A stretch of DNA of 63,676 bases from CAZUGO01 sp964619935 (lineage in GTDB: Bacteria; Planctomycetota; Phycisphaerae; UBA1845; CAIVHJ01), in assembly GCA_964619935.1 (NCBI GenBank), contig CAZUGO010000009.1, forward strand, positions 1 to 63,676, in the 5' to 3' direction. How positions within the stretch are numbered: position 1 is the first letter of the stretch; each line of letters starts with the position of its first letter. Position numbers and translations under genes: made by a program. Positions 20,565-29,682 of the stretch are shown here, one piece after another. The notes under the pieces were generated by a model. It was given only the letters and a program-made list of their open reading frames with translations. It was not told the DNA's origin and did not search any database.

Positions 20565-22483
20565 ACCAGCACGATTCGCTCCCCGGCCCTCGCGCACGAC
20601 CCTGGATCGCCGGCCTGACGCTCGCCACCATCGCCTTCGCGGCCCATGGCTGGAGCCTCGGCGACGGCCTGTTTCTCGACGACCATCTGCATCAAGCCCA
20701 ATTGCGGACAGCGAGCTGGCGACCCCGCGACTTGGTCGAGAGCACCACGATTGAACCTCAGCGCTGGTTGCAGGCCTGGTGGCAGACCGCCGAGGTGCGC
20801 TGGGATTACGCCCGCCCGCTGACCATGGCCTGGATGAAGGCCATTCAGACCACGGCGCGTGCCGGGCCGCCCCTCCGCCACGCCGGGATTCTGCTGTGGC
20901 ATCTGCTGTGCTGCCTCCTGACCTACCGATTGTGTCTGCGGATCACCGCCAACCCTCGATGGTCGTGGTTCGGGGCGGTCTTGTTCGCGGTGTATCCACA
21001 CCACGCGTACACCGTCGGTTGGCTGGCCGCCCAAAACGTGGTGATCCAAACCACCCTGACCGTCGCGGCGGTGTGCTGTTACCTGCGGGCCACCGGGCTG
21101 CCCCGGCCGCCCGGCGAGCCTGCGGGAGTCCCGCCGCTGCGCCGCGGCGACTTGGCACTGACTGCGGTGCTGGGAGTCGGCAGCATGCTCGCCCGCGAAA
21201 ACGCCGTAATTCTGCCGGTGCTGTTGGTCGCCTTGGACTTGGCCTATGGGGGATGGACCCATCTGCGGGCCCGCCGTGCGGCCCACCTGCTGATCGCCGC
21301 CCTGACGGCGGGCTACGTGGTCTGGCGCATGACCCGTTTCGACAGTCACATCCCCGTGGTGTATTTCCGGCGCCCGGCCGATGCCGCCGGGGTCGCCTGG
21401 CTGCTGACCAAGCTGCTGCACTACCTGGCCTGCGTTGTTTGGGAAGCGCCGATGGTCATCGGGCCCACGGCCCACAATCCGCTGACCGAGACGCCGGGCG
21501 ACGTGCTCTTGATGTTCGGAATCGTCGCCGGGTTTGGCACGGCGTACGTCCTGGCGTGCCGCGGGCGGGTTCGCGGCTTCTGGGTCTGGCCGCTGTGGAT
21601 CGTGTTGTCCATCCTGCCGGTGCTGCCCATTATGGCCACCCCGCACAGCGCCTACTTGCCGGCCGTCGGGTTCGCGATCGCCTTGGTGCTCAAGCCGGCC
21701 GCCGTGACCGCGCGGCGCGCCCCCTGGAGCACCGCCGCGGCCCTGTGGATGATGACCACGTCGGTGGTAGCCCTGGTGCTGTACCGGGTGTCCTGGCAGG
21801 GCGTCGTTGCCGCCGAGCAATATACTATCGCCCAGTCCACCAGCGGACCGGCCCCCGATCCCGGTACGCACGTCTTCCTGATCAATCTGCCGTTGGCGAA
21901 CATTTACCTGCCGCTCAATCTGCAAGAGGCCTGGGACCGATTGCCGAAGGACCTGCCCTGCCATGTGCTGACCTTCTCCCCGGATGTGTTGCAGGGGCCG
22001 CGGTCCTGCCGGATTGAGCAACTTGATGATCATCGCTTCGCGCTGAAGGCCGTCGGTCGGCCTTACTTTTCGGGCGTGCTCGGGGCATTTCTAACCGACG
22101 CCCTGCGCCCGGGCCAGCCGTTTCGCAAAGGTGAGATCATCTGTGGGCCGCAGTTTGAGGTGTGCATCGATGAACTGGACGCGGGCGGCGTTTCGCGTCT
22201 AACCTTCACCTTCGCCCGACCGCTGAGCAGTCCGTCGTATCGTTTCCTGATGATCACTCATGATTGCCCTGGTGCCGTGGTGCAGTTTGCCGCCGGGTCG
22301 TCCGGCGCACCCACTTTGGCCTGCGCCGAGTTGCCTGACGCCGAACGCTATCGCCGCCGCCGCGCCCGGCTGTTCACGGTATTGCGGGCTACGGCCCGGG
22401 TCATTCACAGCGGTCTGTATCTCACTGCCCCCGACCCGGTCAGCCCCGTCACGGAAGACCGTCAGGGAACGGGCAGCGGATAA
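20549..22483 (+). CDS. Polytopic membrane protein, GT-C glycosyltransferase-like
   Basis: 644 aa. After a first helix the sequence GDGLFLDDHLHQ places an Asp-Asp pair in the first outer loop, as in GT-C glycosyltransferases that use polyprenyl-phosphate sugars. About ten helices follow to roughly residue 420 (for example FGAVLFAVYPHHAYTVGWLA, typical of this group), then a soluble C-terminal domain of about 200 residues. Acceptor and donor are unknown. The ATG at 20549 has no ribosome-binding site and sits just after a -10-like TACTAT. Confidence 0.75.
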   Translation: MTTTSNQHDSLPGPRARPWIAGLTLATIAFAAHGWSLGDGLFLDDHLHQAQLRTASWRPRDLVESTTIEPQRWLQAWWQTAEVRWDYARPLTMAWMKAIQTTARAGPPLRHAGILLWHLLCCLLTYRLCLRITANPRWSWFGAVLFAVYPHHAYTVGWLAAQNVVIQTTLTVAAVCCYLRATGLPRPPGEPAGVPPLRRGDLALTAVLGVGSMLARENAVILPVLLVALDLAYGGWTHLRARRAAHLLIAALTAGYVVWRMTRFDSHIPVVYFRRPADAAGVAWLLTKLLHYLACVVWEAPMVIGPTAHNPLTETPGDVLLMFGIVAGFGTAYVLACRGRVRGFWVWPLWIVLSILPVLPIMATPHSAYLPAVGFAIALVLKPAAVTARRAPWSTAAALWMMTTSVVALVLYRVSWQGVVAAEQYTIAQSTSGPAPDPGTHVFLINLPLANIYLPLNLQEAWDRLPKDLPCHVLTFSPDVLQGPRSCRIEQLDDHRFALKAVGRPYFSGVLGAFLTDALRPGQPFRKGEIICGPQFEVCIDELDAGGVSRLTFTFARPLSSPSYRFLMITHDCPGAVVQFAAGSSGAPTLACAELPDAERYRRRRARLFTVLRATARVIHSGLYLTAPDPVSPVTEDRQGTGSG

Positions 22484-22805
22484 CCGCAGGCCGTACCGAC
22501 GCCCGGACGTGAAACACCTGCCCCGGGAACCTGTGGTTTGAAATGCAGGCCCATGCCAGCGCACGCCACCCTCCTGCCACCCACGCCCGTGCCAAGCCTT
22601 GCCGCTAAACGCCCGATGCGCCCATTAATAAGGTATAGTGGTTCGCTGCGCCCGCCACCTGGCCAAATGCCTTGACCCGCAGTCGGTTCCGACGTGCACC
22701 GGAGCCGCTGCCTGATCGCCGCGCGACCAGGCACGCGGCCGCGGCTTCCTACCCAGCAGCCGCCGGCAGACCGACACGGTCGACGCCAGCGGCGCTCGCC
22801 GCGGC
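22484..22805. other. Intergenic stretch with no recognised gene
   Basis: Lies between two convergent genes. I see no ORF with support and no clear hairpin-plus-T-run terminator. Confidence 0.5.
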
Positions 22806-23963
22806 TCACAAGAGCCACTCGGCAGTGACCAGCCCCAGGTACGTCCCAATGGCCGTGCCCACCGACCCGACCAGGATCGCCGGCAAAACGAGGTCATTGC
22901 GCTCCAGGCTGCGGGCCAATGCCAGGGCGGTGGTGCCGCCGCCGATGTTGGCTTGTGAGGCGACCGCAACCACATCGACATCGCAGCGGAGCAGTGCCCC
23001 CACGCCGAAGGACACCAGGCCGTGGACCACCACCACGCAGAGCACAAACGCCATCAGGGTCAGCCCCAGCGCCCGCAATTCGCCCAGGGCGGCCAGATCA
23101 CAGTAGGCACCGATGACCGCCAGGAACACATAGATGGCAAACATGCCCAGCAGCCGCGTGCCGCGCAGGCGGCCGATGCCCGGCACCTGGGCAATGATCA
23201 GTGCCAACGTGGTGATGATCAGCATCGGATGAATGGTGTATCCAGCAGCCTTTGCCAGACCTGACAGCCAATTGGACAGCTCCAGGACCGCAAACCCGGC
23301 GGCGCACAACAGGCTCAACTCGACCGGGCCGACCGTTTCGGTGTCGTGTGCCAGTGCCGCATCGCCGTCGGCGTGCACCATCGACCCGGCAGCACCCATG
23401 ACCGGTCGCGGCCACACCCGTTCCACCAGCCGCGGCAGTGCAATGGTGGCGACCATCCACACCGTGGTCATGATGCTGTCAACGGCCATCGCTCCGGCGT
23501 ACAGCGTGCCGTTCTCGACCACACCGTAGTTGAGGGCCAGGGCATTGAAGTTGACGCTGCCGCCGGTATAGGTGCCGACGAACATGCCGCCCAAGGCGGC
23601 GTACGATTCGCCGATGGCGGCCGGCCCGCCGATCACACGCATGCCCACGATCACGCCCAGGGTGGTCCCAACCGAGCCCACCAGGAACATGACCAGCATG
23701 GGCGCCCCGGCCTGCAGAATGCTGCGCAGGTTGACCCGCAGCAGCAACCAGAAAATGGCCATCGGGGCGGCGACATCGAAGACCCCGTCGTAGACCACTG
23801 AACCGCCGGTCGGAATCACGCCCAGGTTGGCAGTCACCGCCGTGACCACGATGACCAGCAACGCCGTGCCCAGGTGCCGGCAGAAAGTCCGTTGGACCAG
23901 CAGCTCGCTGGCCAGCACGTTGGCACACAGCACCGCAGCCACGAATAGCGGTCCATCCGGCAT
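22806..23963 (-). CDS. DUF819 (YjcL-type) membrane protein
   Basis: 385 aa, almost entirely hydrophobic with about ten helices. The segments VFDVAAPMAIFWLLLRVNL, GGMFVGTYTGGSVNFNALA and, near the end, ASQANIGGGTTALALA are signatures of the DUF819 family, whose fold is related to Na+/solute carriers. The substrate is unknown. It begins at ATG 23963 and has no operon partner. Confidence 0.9.
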   Translation of the reverse strand: MPDGPLFVAAVLCANVLASELLVQRTFCRHLGTALLVIVVTAVTANLGVIPTGGSVVYDGVFDVAAPMAIFWLLLRVNLRSILQAGAPMLVMFLVGSVGTTLGVIVGMRVIGGPAAIGESYAALGGMFVGTYTGGSVNFNALALNYGVVENGTLYAGAMAVDSIMTTVWMVATIALPRLVERVWPRPVMGAAGSMVHADGDAALAHDTETVGPVELSLLCAAGFAVLELSNWLSGLAKAAGYTIHPMLIITTLALIIAQVPGIGRLRGTRLLGMFAIYVFLAVIGAYCDLAALGELRALGLTLMAFVLCVVVVHGLVSFGVGALLRCDVDVVAVASQANIGGGTTALALARSLERNDLVLPAILVGSVGTAIGTYLGLVTAEWLL

Positions 23964-24263
23964 ACCGGAATTCTACGAACCCGAACCCGTTCAGAACAGG
24001 CGTTCATGACCCCGCCGGTGAGAACCGCCCCCAATCCATGACCCGCCAGCGCCATGGGTGGCGCTTACTGCAAGCCCGCTGAATTTGCTGGTGCGGTGAA
24101 CCGCGCCTGCCACACGCCGTGGCGTATCGCCGAGACAGATGGCCGCGCGTGCATCGCCATCAAGGATGACACGGCCTCCAAGCGCGCCGACCGCGGAGGG
24201 AGACGGCATCCCGTGCGAGTGCAATTAACCGCGGCACATCAGCAACGGCTCCCCGGGGGGCCA

Positions 24264-24542
24264 TCAGGCGGCGGCGGACTCGTGCAACTGGTTGAGTTTC
24301 TTCTGGAGGCGCGACTTGCGGCGCGAGGCTTCGTTTCGATGGATGGCACCCTTGGCGGCGACCCGGTCCAACGCCCGGCTGGCCAGCTTGAGCTGCTCGG
24401 CGGCGGCGGCAAAGTCACGGGCGTGCAGGGCGTCATCAAAGCGGCGCAGTTGGCCCTTGAGATTGCTCTTGCGGGCCCGATTGATCATTCGACGCTTGAT
24501 GTTCTGTCTGATGCGCTTCTTGGCGGACAACGAATGGGCCAC
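24264..24542 (-). CDS. rpsT: 30S ribosomal protein S20
   Basis: 92 aa from GTG 24542, giving (M)AHSLSAKKRIRQNIKRR, the standard S20 start. The body is basic and helical (NRARKSNLKGQLRRF, then AAKGAIHRNEASRRKSRL), as expected for a protein binding the 5' domain of 16S rRNA. The frame is open to 24611 but the S20 alignment fixes the GTG. It sits 81 bp downstream of the TPR protein gene; a TATAGT at 24612-24617 (minus strand) might give it its own promoter, though I see no good -35. Confidence 0.96.
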   Translation of the reverse strand: MAHSLSAKKRIRQNIKRRMINRARKSNLKGQLRRFDDALHARDFAAAAEQLKLASRALDRVAAKGAIHRNEASRRKSRLQKKLNQLHESAAA

Positions 24543-24623
24543 GTCCTGATCTCCAGTTCTCTTGAGCTGTGGGCTGCGGGGCCGGACTATCGAGTCTCCC
24601 GCGAGCCCCATACTATATCAATA

Positions 24624-26120
24624 TTACTTCAAGGCCGCCAGCCGGTCGCGGACATCCCGGTAGTTATAATCCCACTGGATCAGTTGCCCGTAGGCCTTGA
24701 GGGCCTCCTCTTTACGGTCGGCCGCCTCGCAGGACCGGCCCAGCCAATAGTGCAGCTCCCGCGACAACTCGTCCCCGCCCAGTTCGTACTCCGCGATCGC
24801 GTCCCCGTAGGTCTGGATGGCCTGGGAATGGTAGCCCTTTTCGAAGAAACAGCGTCCGATCAGGTTCATGCAGCGGATTCGGCCCTTGGGGTCATTGCGG
24901 GCCTCCTGGAGCACCGGGATGGCCTCATCGTACATTCGGGCCCGGCACAGCCGCCAGCCGTATTCATACTTGATCCGGTTGTCGGTGGGGTAGTGGGCGG
25001 CCCGCTCCTTGAACACCCGCAGCTCGAACTTGAGCTGCTCCACCTGGGCCTGGCGCAGGGCTTCGCGGTCGCCGGCAGCGGCCTGCTCGCGAACCGCCCG
25101 GCGGTGTTGCTTCATGCGCAGGTCATCGGCGCGCTGCTTGAAGGGATACTGCCCGGTGGCCTGAAACTGTTCGTCGAGCAGGCGCATGGCCTCCTGCTCC
25201 CCGTCGGCCCGTTCCCCACGGCAGAGCAACTCCACCAGGGCCAGCAGCTTGGCGGAGACCTGCGGGTTGTCGGCCCAATTCTTACGGGCTTGATCGATCA
25301 AGACTTCGAGACGGTCCTCATCCATGACCATGCGCTCGCGATCGTGGATGTTCTTTTGGACCTCGGAATCCTTCAAGCTGCTCCGGAAGTCGGTATCGGA
25401 ATCGTACTTCCCTTTAATAATGGTGACCTTGGTGGACATGTTCTTCAGTTCTTGAGTGAACTTCATGCTGGCCCCGCTGAGTTGCTGCAGGACCTGCAGC
25501 ACGGTGACCGTGCCCTCATAGAACTTGATGGCCTCGGCCAAGTCGCCCCGCCGCTCGCAGCGCTCGCCCATGACCTGGTAGACCGTGTGCAGCAGGGCAA
25601 ACCGATCCTTGCTGATCTTCTTCTCGTTCTTGGCGGCGTCGAACAGAATCGGCCCGATATACAAGACGGTCTTCTCGAAGCCGCTCTTGGCGGCATTCTT
25701 GATGATGCCTTCCATGTAAGCCGGATTGCCGGGGTCGTGGGCCCATAACCGTTCGGCGTTGATCATCGCCTGAACGGGATCTTTGCCGCTCATGGGATGT
25801 TTCATGACCACCATGGTGCCGGGCTTCTTGCCGCCGGTCTCGCGGCGCGCAAATGCCGCGGCCCGCAGCGGTTGATGGCCTTCCTCCACCGCCTCAGGCC
25901 ACAACTTCAGACCGCCCAGATAGCTCTCGATGGCATAGTCGTAGTTGCGGTCCTCACGCAGCTTGTTGCCCTGGGCGAACCACTTTCGGGCACTGGCGAT
26001 GTCTTTCTCGCTGAAGGTTGGCGGCCGCTCACCGGGGACGATGGCGGCCGGCTCGGATGAGTCCTTCTCGGCCGATGACTGGGCCGCTTTCTTCTTCTTG
26101 GAACCACCGAAAAGACTCAT
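24624..26120 (-). CDS. TPR-repeat protein of unknown role
   Basis: 498 aa from the ATG at 26120. A lysine-rich N-terminus (MSLFGGSKKKKAAQSS) precedes an all-helical protein with TPR units, clearest at residues 50-75 (ARKWFAQGNKLREDRNYDYA) and in the last 120 residues (AIQTYGDAIAEYELGGDEL, then KEEALKAYGQLIQWD). It has no signal peptide and is probably a cytoplasmic scaffold. Codon use is regular to the stop. Confidence 0.85.
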   Translation of the reverse strand: MSLFGGSKKKKAAQSSAEKDSSEPAAIVPGERPPTFSEKDIASARKWFAQGNKLREDRNYDYAIESYLGGLKLWPEAVEEGHQPLRAAAFARRETGGKKPGTMVVMKHPMSGKDPVQAMINAERLWAHDPGNPAYMEGIIKNAAKSGFEKTVLYIGPILFDAAKNEKKISKDRFALLHTVYQVMGERCERRGDLAEAIKFYEGTVTVLQVLQQLSGASMKFTQELKNMSTKVTIIKGKYDSDTDFRSSLKDSEVQKNIHDRERMVMDEDRLEVLIDQARKNWADNPQVSAKLLALVELLCRGERADGEQEAMRLLDEQFQATGQYPFKQRADDLRMKQHRRAVREQAAAGDREALRQAQVEQLKFELRVFKERAAHYPTDNRIKYEYGWRLCRARMYDEAIPVLQEARNDPKGRIRCMNLIGRCFFEKGYHSQAIQTYGDAIAEYELGGDELSRELHYWLGRSCEAADRKEEALKAYGQLIQWDYNYRDVRDRLAALK

Positions 26121-26415
26121 GCCCCATCCAATATTACAGCGCTGCTCCGCGATTTGCGAACGCGCATCACTGCCGATCCGCCTGGGTTCCAGTTCCGCTT
26201 CCTTGCGGGCCCGGCGTTGGGCCGCCCGGGGATCGAAGGGTTCGAGACGGGTTCCCGGCGAACGAAGGTAATTAGAATTATAGCCATGCCTGCAACCCAG
26301 GTCGAGCAGCCGCCCGGTCGCACCGGCGTGTGGTCGTTGCCGCCGATATTGTGCCGCACCCGGCCGGGCCACTACAATCCGGCGGAAGCACCCACCTGTT
26401 GAGTACATCGCGCCG

Positions 26416-26826
26416 ATGCCCGAACCCTCAAATCCGAAGCCAGACGCCGACCCGCCGCCGGCGGGACCCGAGGGCGATGCGCAAGTCCGGCCACGCGATC
26501 TGCACCTCAACCTGAAAGCCCAGGAGCTGGTCATCACCTGGCAGGATGGCCGGCGCAGTCGGTTTGAACTGGGCCGCTTGCGGCGGGTGTGTCCCTGTGC
26601 CACCTGCCGCCGCGATCGAGCGGCGCCGTCCACCCGCTTGCCGATCCTCAGCAACGCAGCCGCCGGGCAACCCATCGCGGTGATCGACGCGGAGTTGGTC
26701 GGCCATTATGCCGTACACCTGAAATGGACCGACGGGCACGACACCGGGATTTATGACTTCCGGTACTTGCGGGCCCTGGATCAGCCGGATGCTTCCGGCA
26801 GCTCGGGGGCCAACAGGTCGGCATAG
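26416..26826 (+). CDS. DUF971 domain protein
   Basis: 136 aa. After an acidic, Pro-rich start the DUF971 domain (residues about 30-125) shows LVITWQDGRRSRFELGRLR, VCPCATCRRD and AVHLKWTDGHDTGIYDFRYL. The domain also forms the N-terminus of gamma-butyrobetaine hydroxylase and is linked in some bacteria to iron-sulfur or Mrp-type proteins. The CPCATC cysteines could bind metal. The 3' end overlaps the convergent lysA gene by 46 bp. Confidence 0.9.
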   Translation: MPEPSNPKPDADPPPAGPEGDAQVRPRDLHLNLKAQELVITWQDGRRSRFELGRLRRVCPCATCRRDRAAPSTRLPILSNAAAGQPIAVIDAELVGHYAVHLKWTDGHDTGIYDFRYLRALDQPDASGSSGANRSA

Positions 26827-28073
26827 GTTTCGCGGCGGCGGACCACCTTGAACCCGGCCCCGTCGACCAGCACTTCGGGCGGTCGCGGGCGTGAGTTGTA
26901 CTGGCTGCTCATCACGAAGCCGTACGCCCCGGCTGTGAAGACGGCCAGCAGATCGCCCCGTTGCACCGGCGGCAGGTGCCGACCCAACGCCAGAAAATCG
27001 CCGGTCTCGCAGATGGGTCCGACCACGTCGGCCGCAATGGTGCCGGTCATCTCCGGGCCGACCTGCCGCCCGGTCGGCGTCCACTCTGGTCGCACGGCCA
27101 CCGGCCAGACGAAGTGATAGGCCTCGTAATGGGACGGCCGCAGGAGGTCGTTCATGCCGGCGTCCACAATGACGAAATGCTTCTCGCCGGACTGCTTGGT
27201 GTACAGTACCCGGGTGACCAGGATGCCGGCGTTGGCGGTGATCGCGCGGCCCGGTTCCAGGACAATCTGCAATCCACGATCGCGCAGCAACGGGATGATC
27301 GCGGCGGCATAGACCGCCGCCGCCGGGGCCTCCTGGGCCTGGTAGTGGGCCCCGTATCCGCCGCCGATGTCCAGCATCTCGATCGGGAAACCGGCCCGCT
27401 GGAGGTCGTCGATCAAGATCAGGGCCTTGCGGATGGCATCCACGTACGGCTCGACGGCATTGACCGGCGACCCGAGATGCAGGTGCAGTCCGCTGAGCGC
27501 CACGAATTCCGCCCGTCCGTAGGATTCGAAAAACCGCCGGGCCCGTTCCAGGTCGACCCCGAACTTGGTTTCCTTGCGGCCGGTGGTGGTGTAGCGGTGG
27601 GTCTTGGGATCGACGTCCGGGTTGACCCGCAACGCCGCCCGCACCCGGCGGCGGCGCTCCGCGGCGATCCGCCGCAGGTTGTCCATCTCGGCCTCGGACT
27701 CGACGTTGAACCAGCCGATGTTCGCATCGATGGCTTCATGAATCTCGCGGTCGGTCTTGCCGACTCCGGCGAACACGATTTTGGCCGGATCGGCGCCAGC
27801 CTGCAGGGCCCGGTGCAACTCACCACCGCTGACCACGTCGAACCCGGCCCCGTGCTGGTGCAACAACCGGCAGATGGCCAGGTTCTGGCAGCTCTTGATC
27901 GAGAAGCAGATGATCGGGTTCAACTCGCGAAAAGAAGCCACGAACTGCTCGTAATGATGCAGCAGTGTGGCCGTGGAGTACACATACGCCGGCGTGCCGG
28001 TGGTCTCGGCCAGTGTGCCGATGGCCACCGATTCACAAAACAGTTGCCCGTCAAAATACTTGAAATGGTCCAG
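26781..28073 (-). CDS. lysA: Diaminopimelate decarboxylase
   Basis: Catalyses the last step of lysine synthesis (meso-diaminopimelate to lysine, PLP-dependent). The PLP Lys lies in ICFSIKSCQN; the glycine loop is LDIGGGYGAHY and the later motif is EPGRAI. The longest canonical frame starts at GTG 28028 and would cut the conserved N-terminus. Reading upstream gives (L)DHFKYFDGQLFCESVAIG, which matches the usual MDHF...DGQL start. A CTG codon at 28071-28073 lies 8 nt after GAGGAGG, so I annotate CTG as the probable start (430 aa). It follows prfA by 41 bp in the rpmE-prfA-lysA run. Confidence 0.9.
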   Translation of the reverse strand: MDHFKYFDGQLFCESVAIGTLAETTGTPAYVYSTATLLHHYEQFVASFRELNPIICFSIKSCQNLAICRLLHQHGAGFDVVSGGELHRALQAGADPAKIVFAGVGKTDREIHEAIDANIGWFNVESEAEMDNLRRIAAERRRRVRAALRVNPDVDPKTHRYTTTGRKETKFGVDLERARRFFESYGRAEFVALSGLHLHLGSPVNAVEPYVDAIRKALILIDDLQRAGFPIEMLDIGGGYGAHYQAQEAPAAAVYAAAIIPLLRDRGLQIVLEPGRAITANAGILVTRVLYTKQSGEKHFVIVDAGMNDLLRPSHYEAYHFVWPVAVRPEWTPTGRQVGPEMTGTIAADVVGPICETGDFLALGRHLPPVQRGDLLAVFTAGAYGFVMSSQYNSRPRPPEVLVDGAGFKVVRRRETYADLLAPELPEASG

Positions 28074-28114
28074 GGCGATGTCCTCCTCAGCGAACTGCCA
28101 CCGGCCCGAGGCCG

Positions 28115-29230
28115 CTAGCCCGCCGAGCCGAATGACAGATTCTTGAGCCGCTCGGAGCGATCGTGGCGCTGCAAGGCCTCGATGACCACCTCGATCTCAC
28201 CGAGCATGATGCGATCCAGGTGGTGAACGGTCAACCCGATGCGGTGGTCCGTGCAGCGGTTGTCCGGGAAGTTGTAGGTCCGAATCCGCTCGCTGCGATC
28301 GCCGGACCCGACCATGGCCCGCCGGGACGAAGCCCGGGCCATGGTCTGGGCCGCCAGAAAGTGGTCGTACACCCGGCTGATCATGATCCGGCGGGCCTTC
28401 GACCGGTTCTTGTGCTGCGACTTGTCGTCGCGCATCGACACGGTGATGCCGGTTTCCTTGTGCACCAGCCGGATGGCCGACTCGACCTTGTTGACGTTCT
28501 GCCCGCCGGGCCCGCCCGCCCGGCTGGTGTACTCCTCGACGTCCTTGTCCCAGTCGATCTTGATGTCCACTTCCTCTGGCTCGGGCAACACAGCGACGGT
28601 GGCCGCCGAGGTGTGGATACGGCCCTGCGCTTCGGTTTCGGGCACTCGCTGGACGCGGTGGACGCCGCTTTCGTAACCCAGGGCCTCGAAAACGCCGCCG
28701 CCCTTGATGTTGACCACAATCTCCTTGAAGCCACCGACCTCACCGGGCGACGCGCTGAGCACGTCCATGCGAAAACCGCGGCGGTCGCAGAACCGGCGGT
28801 ACATCTCGTAGAGATCACCGGCGAACAGGGCCGCCTCGTTGCCGCCGGTGCCGGCCCGGAGCTCCATGATCACCGAATTGATGGTCGCCTCCTCGCCGGT
28901 CACCAGGGCCTGTTTGACGGCGTCCACCAGCTCGGCGCAGCGCTCCTTGATCTCGGGCAGCTCCGATTCGGCCAGCTCGCGCAGCTCCGGGTCCTGGGTG
29001 GCGTCGTGCATGAGCTCCTCGGATTCGAGCAGTTGCCGCTGGAACTTCAAGTACGACCGGTAGGGATCAACCACCCGCCGCAACTGGGCATACTCCTTGT
29101 TGATCTCAATCACCCGGCTGGGCTTGCAGGACACCTCGGGATCGTTCAACTGGGCCAGCAGGACCTCCTGCCGCCCGCGGAGTTCCTCGAGCTTGCCCTG
29201 GAGGTGTTTGTCGAACGACAGATCGCTCAT
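28115..29230 (-). CDS. prfA: Peptide chain release factor 1
   Basis: 371 aa from MSDLSFDKHL at 29230. It carries the universal GGQ motif (RAGGPGGQNVNK), whose Gln is the N5-methylation site, and the RF1 codon-recognition region RVPETEAQGRIHTSAATVAV. RF1 reads UAA and UAG. The extension to 29272 lacks homology. Gene order rpmE-prfA is widely conserved; no prmC methylase is present here, and lysA follows instead. Confidence 0.97.
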   Translation of the reverse strand: MSDLSFDKHLQGKLEELRGRQEVLLAQLNDPEVSCKPSRVIEINKEYAQLRRVVDPYRSYLKFQRQLLESEELMHDATQDPELRELAESELPEIKERCAELVDAVKQALVTGEEATINSVIMELRAGTGGNEAALFAGDLYEMYRRFCDRRGFRMDVLSASPGEVGGFKEIVVNIKGGGVFEALGYESGVHRVQRVPETEAQGRIHTSAATVAVLPEPEEVDIKIDWDKDVEEYTSRAGGPGGQNVNKVESAIRLVHKETGITVSMRDDKSQHKNRSKARRIMISRVYDHFLAAQTMARASSRRAMVGSGDRSERIRTYNFPDNRCTDHRIGLTVHHLDRIMLGEIEVVIEALQRHDRSERLKNLSFGSAG

Positions 29231-29326
29231 GGCGGGGTTCCCCAGTCCGTGGTGTGGACACACAAGAACCACGATCGGTGGGCCCAGCGCACGGCCCCGC
29301 GGATCGTGGTTCGTGTCGTAACGCAG

Positions 29327-29560
29327 CTAAGCCTTGGACTTCTTCTGCGGTTTCTTGAAGTACTCGCCGCCGTACTTCTGCTGGAACTTCTCCACGCGAC
29401 CGGCGGTGTCCACGAACTTCTGCTGGCCGGTGTAAAAGGGGTGGCAGTTGGAGCAAATCTCGACCTTGATGGTCGGTAGGGTACTGCGCGTTTTGAAGCT
29501 GTGCCCGCAACCGCAAGTCACCTCGGAATCAACGTAGGAAGGATGGATATCCGCTTTCAT
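29327..29560 (-). CDS. rpmE: 50S ribosomal protein L31, zinc type
   Basis: 77 aa starting MKADIHPSYVDSEVTCGCG at 29560. Four cysteines (CGC and CSNC) mark the zinc-binding C+ form, and KVEICSNCHPFYTGQQK is the family signature. The C-terminus ends in a basic tail (KKPQKKSKA). It is 96 bp upstream of prfA. Confidence 0.97.
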   Translation of the reverse strand: MKADIHPSYVDSEVTCGCGHSFKTRSTLPTIKVEICSNCHPFYTGQQKFVDTAGRVEKFQQKYGGEYFKKPQKKSKA

Positions 29561-29682
29561 CGGTGCACCATTTGAAAAGGATCGATTAAGGAGCAATGCC
29601 AACACCAGATTATAACCCGCCCAGCGGGGATGACAATAGCCCCGCCGGCGGCGGCGGCGGCCCCCCCCCCAGATCGGCGGGG

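Noticed and set aside
28074..28114. Lysine riboswitch before lysA
   Set aside because: Only 41 bp separate prfA and lysA, too short for an L-box; no such structure upstream of rpmE by eye.
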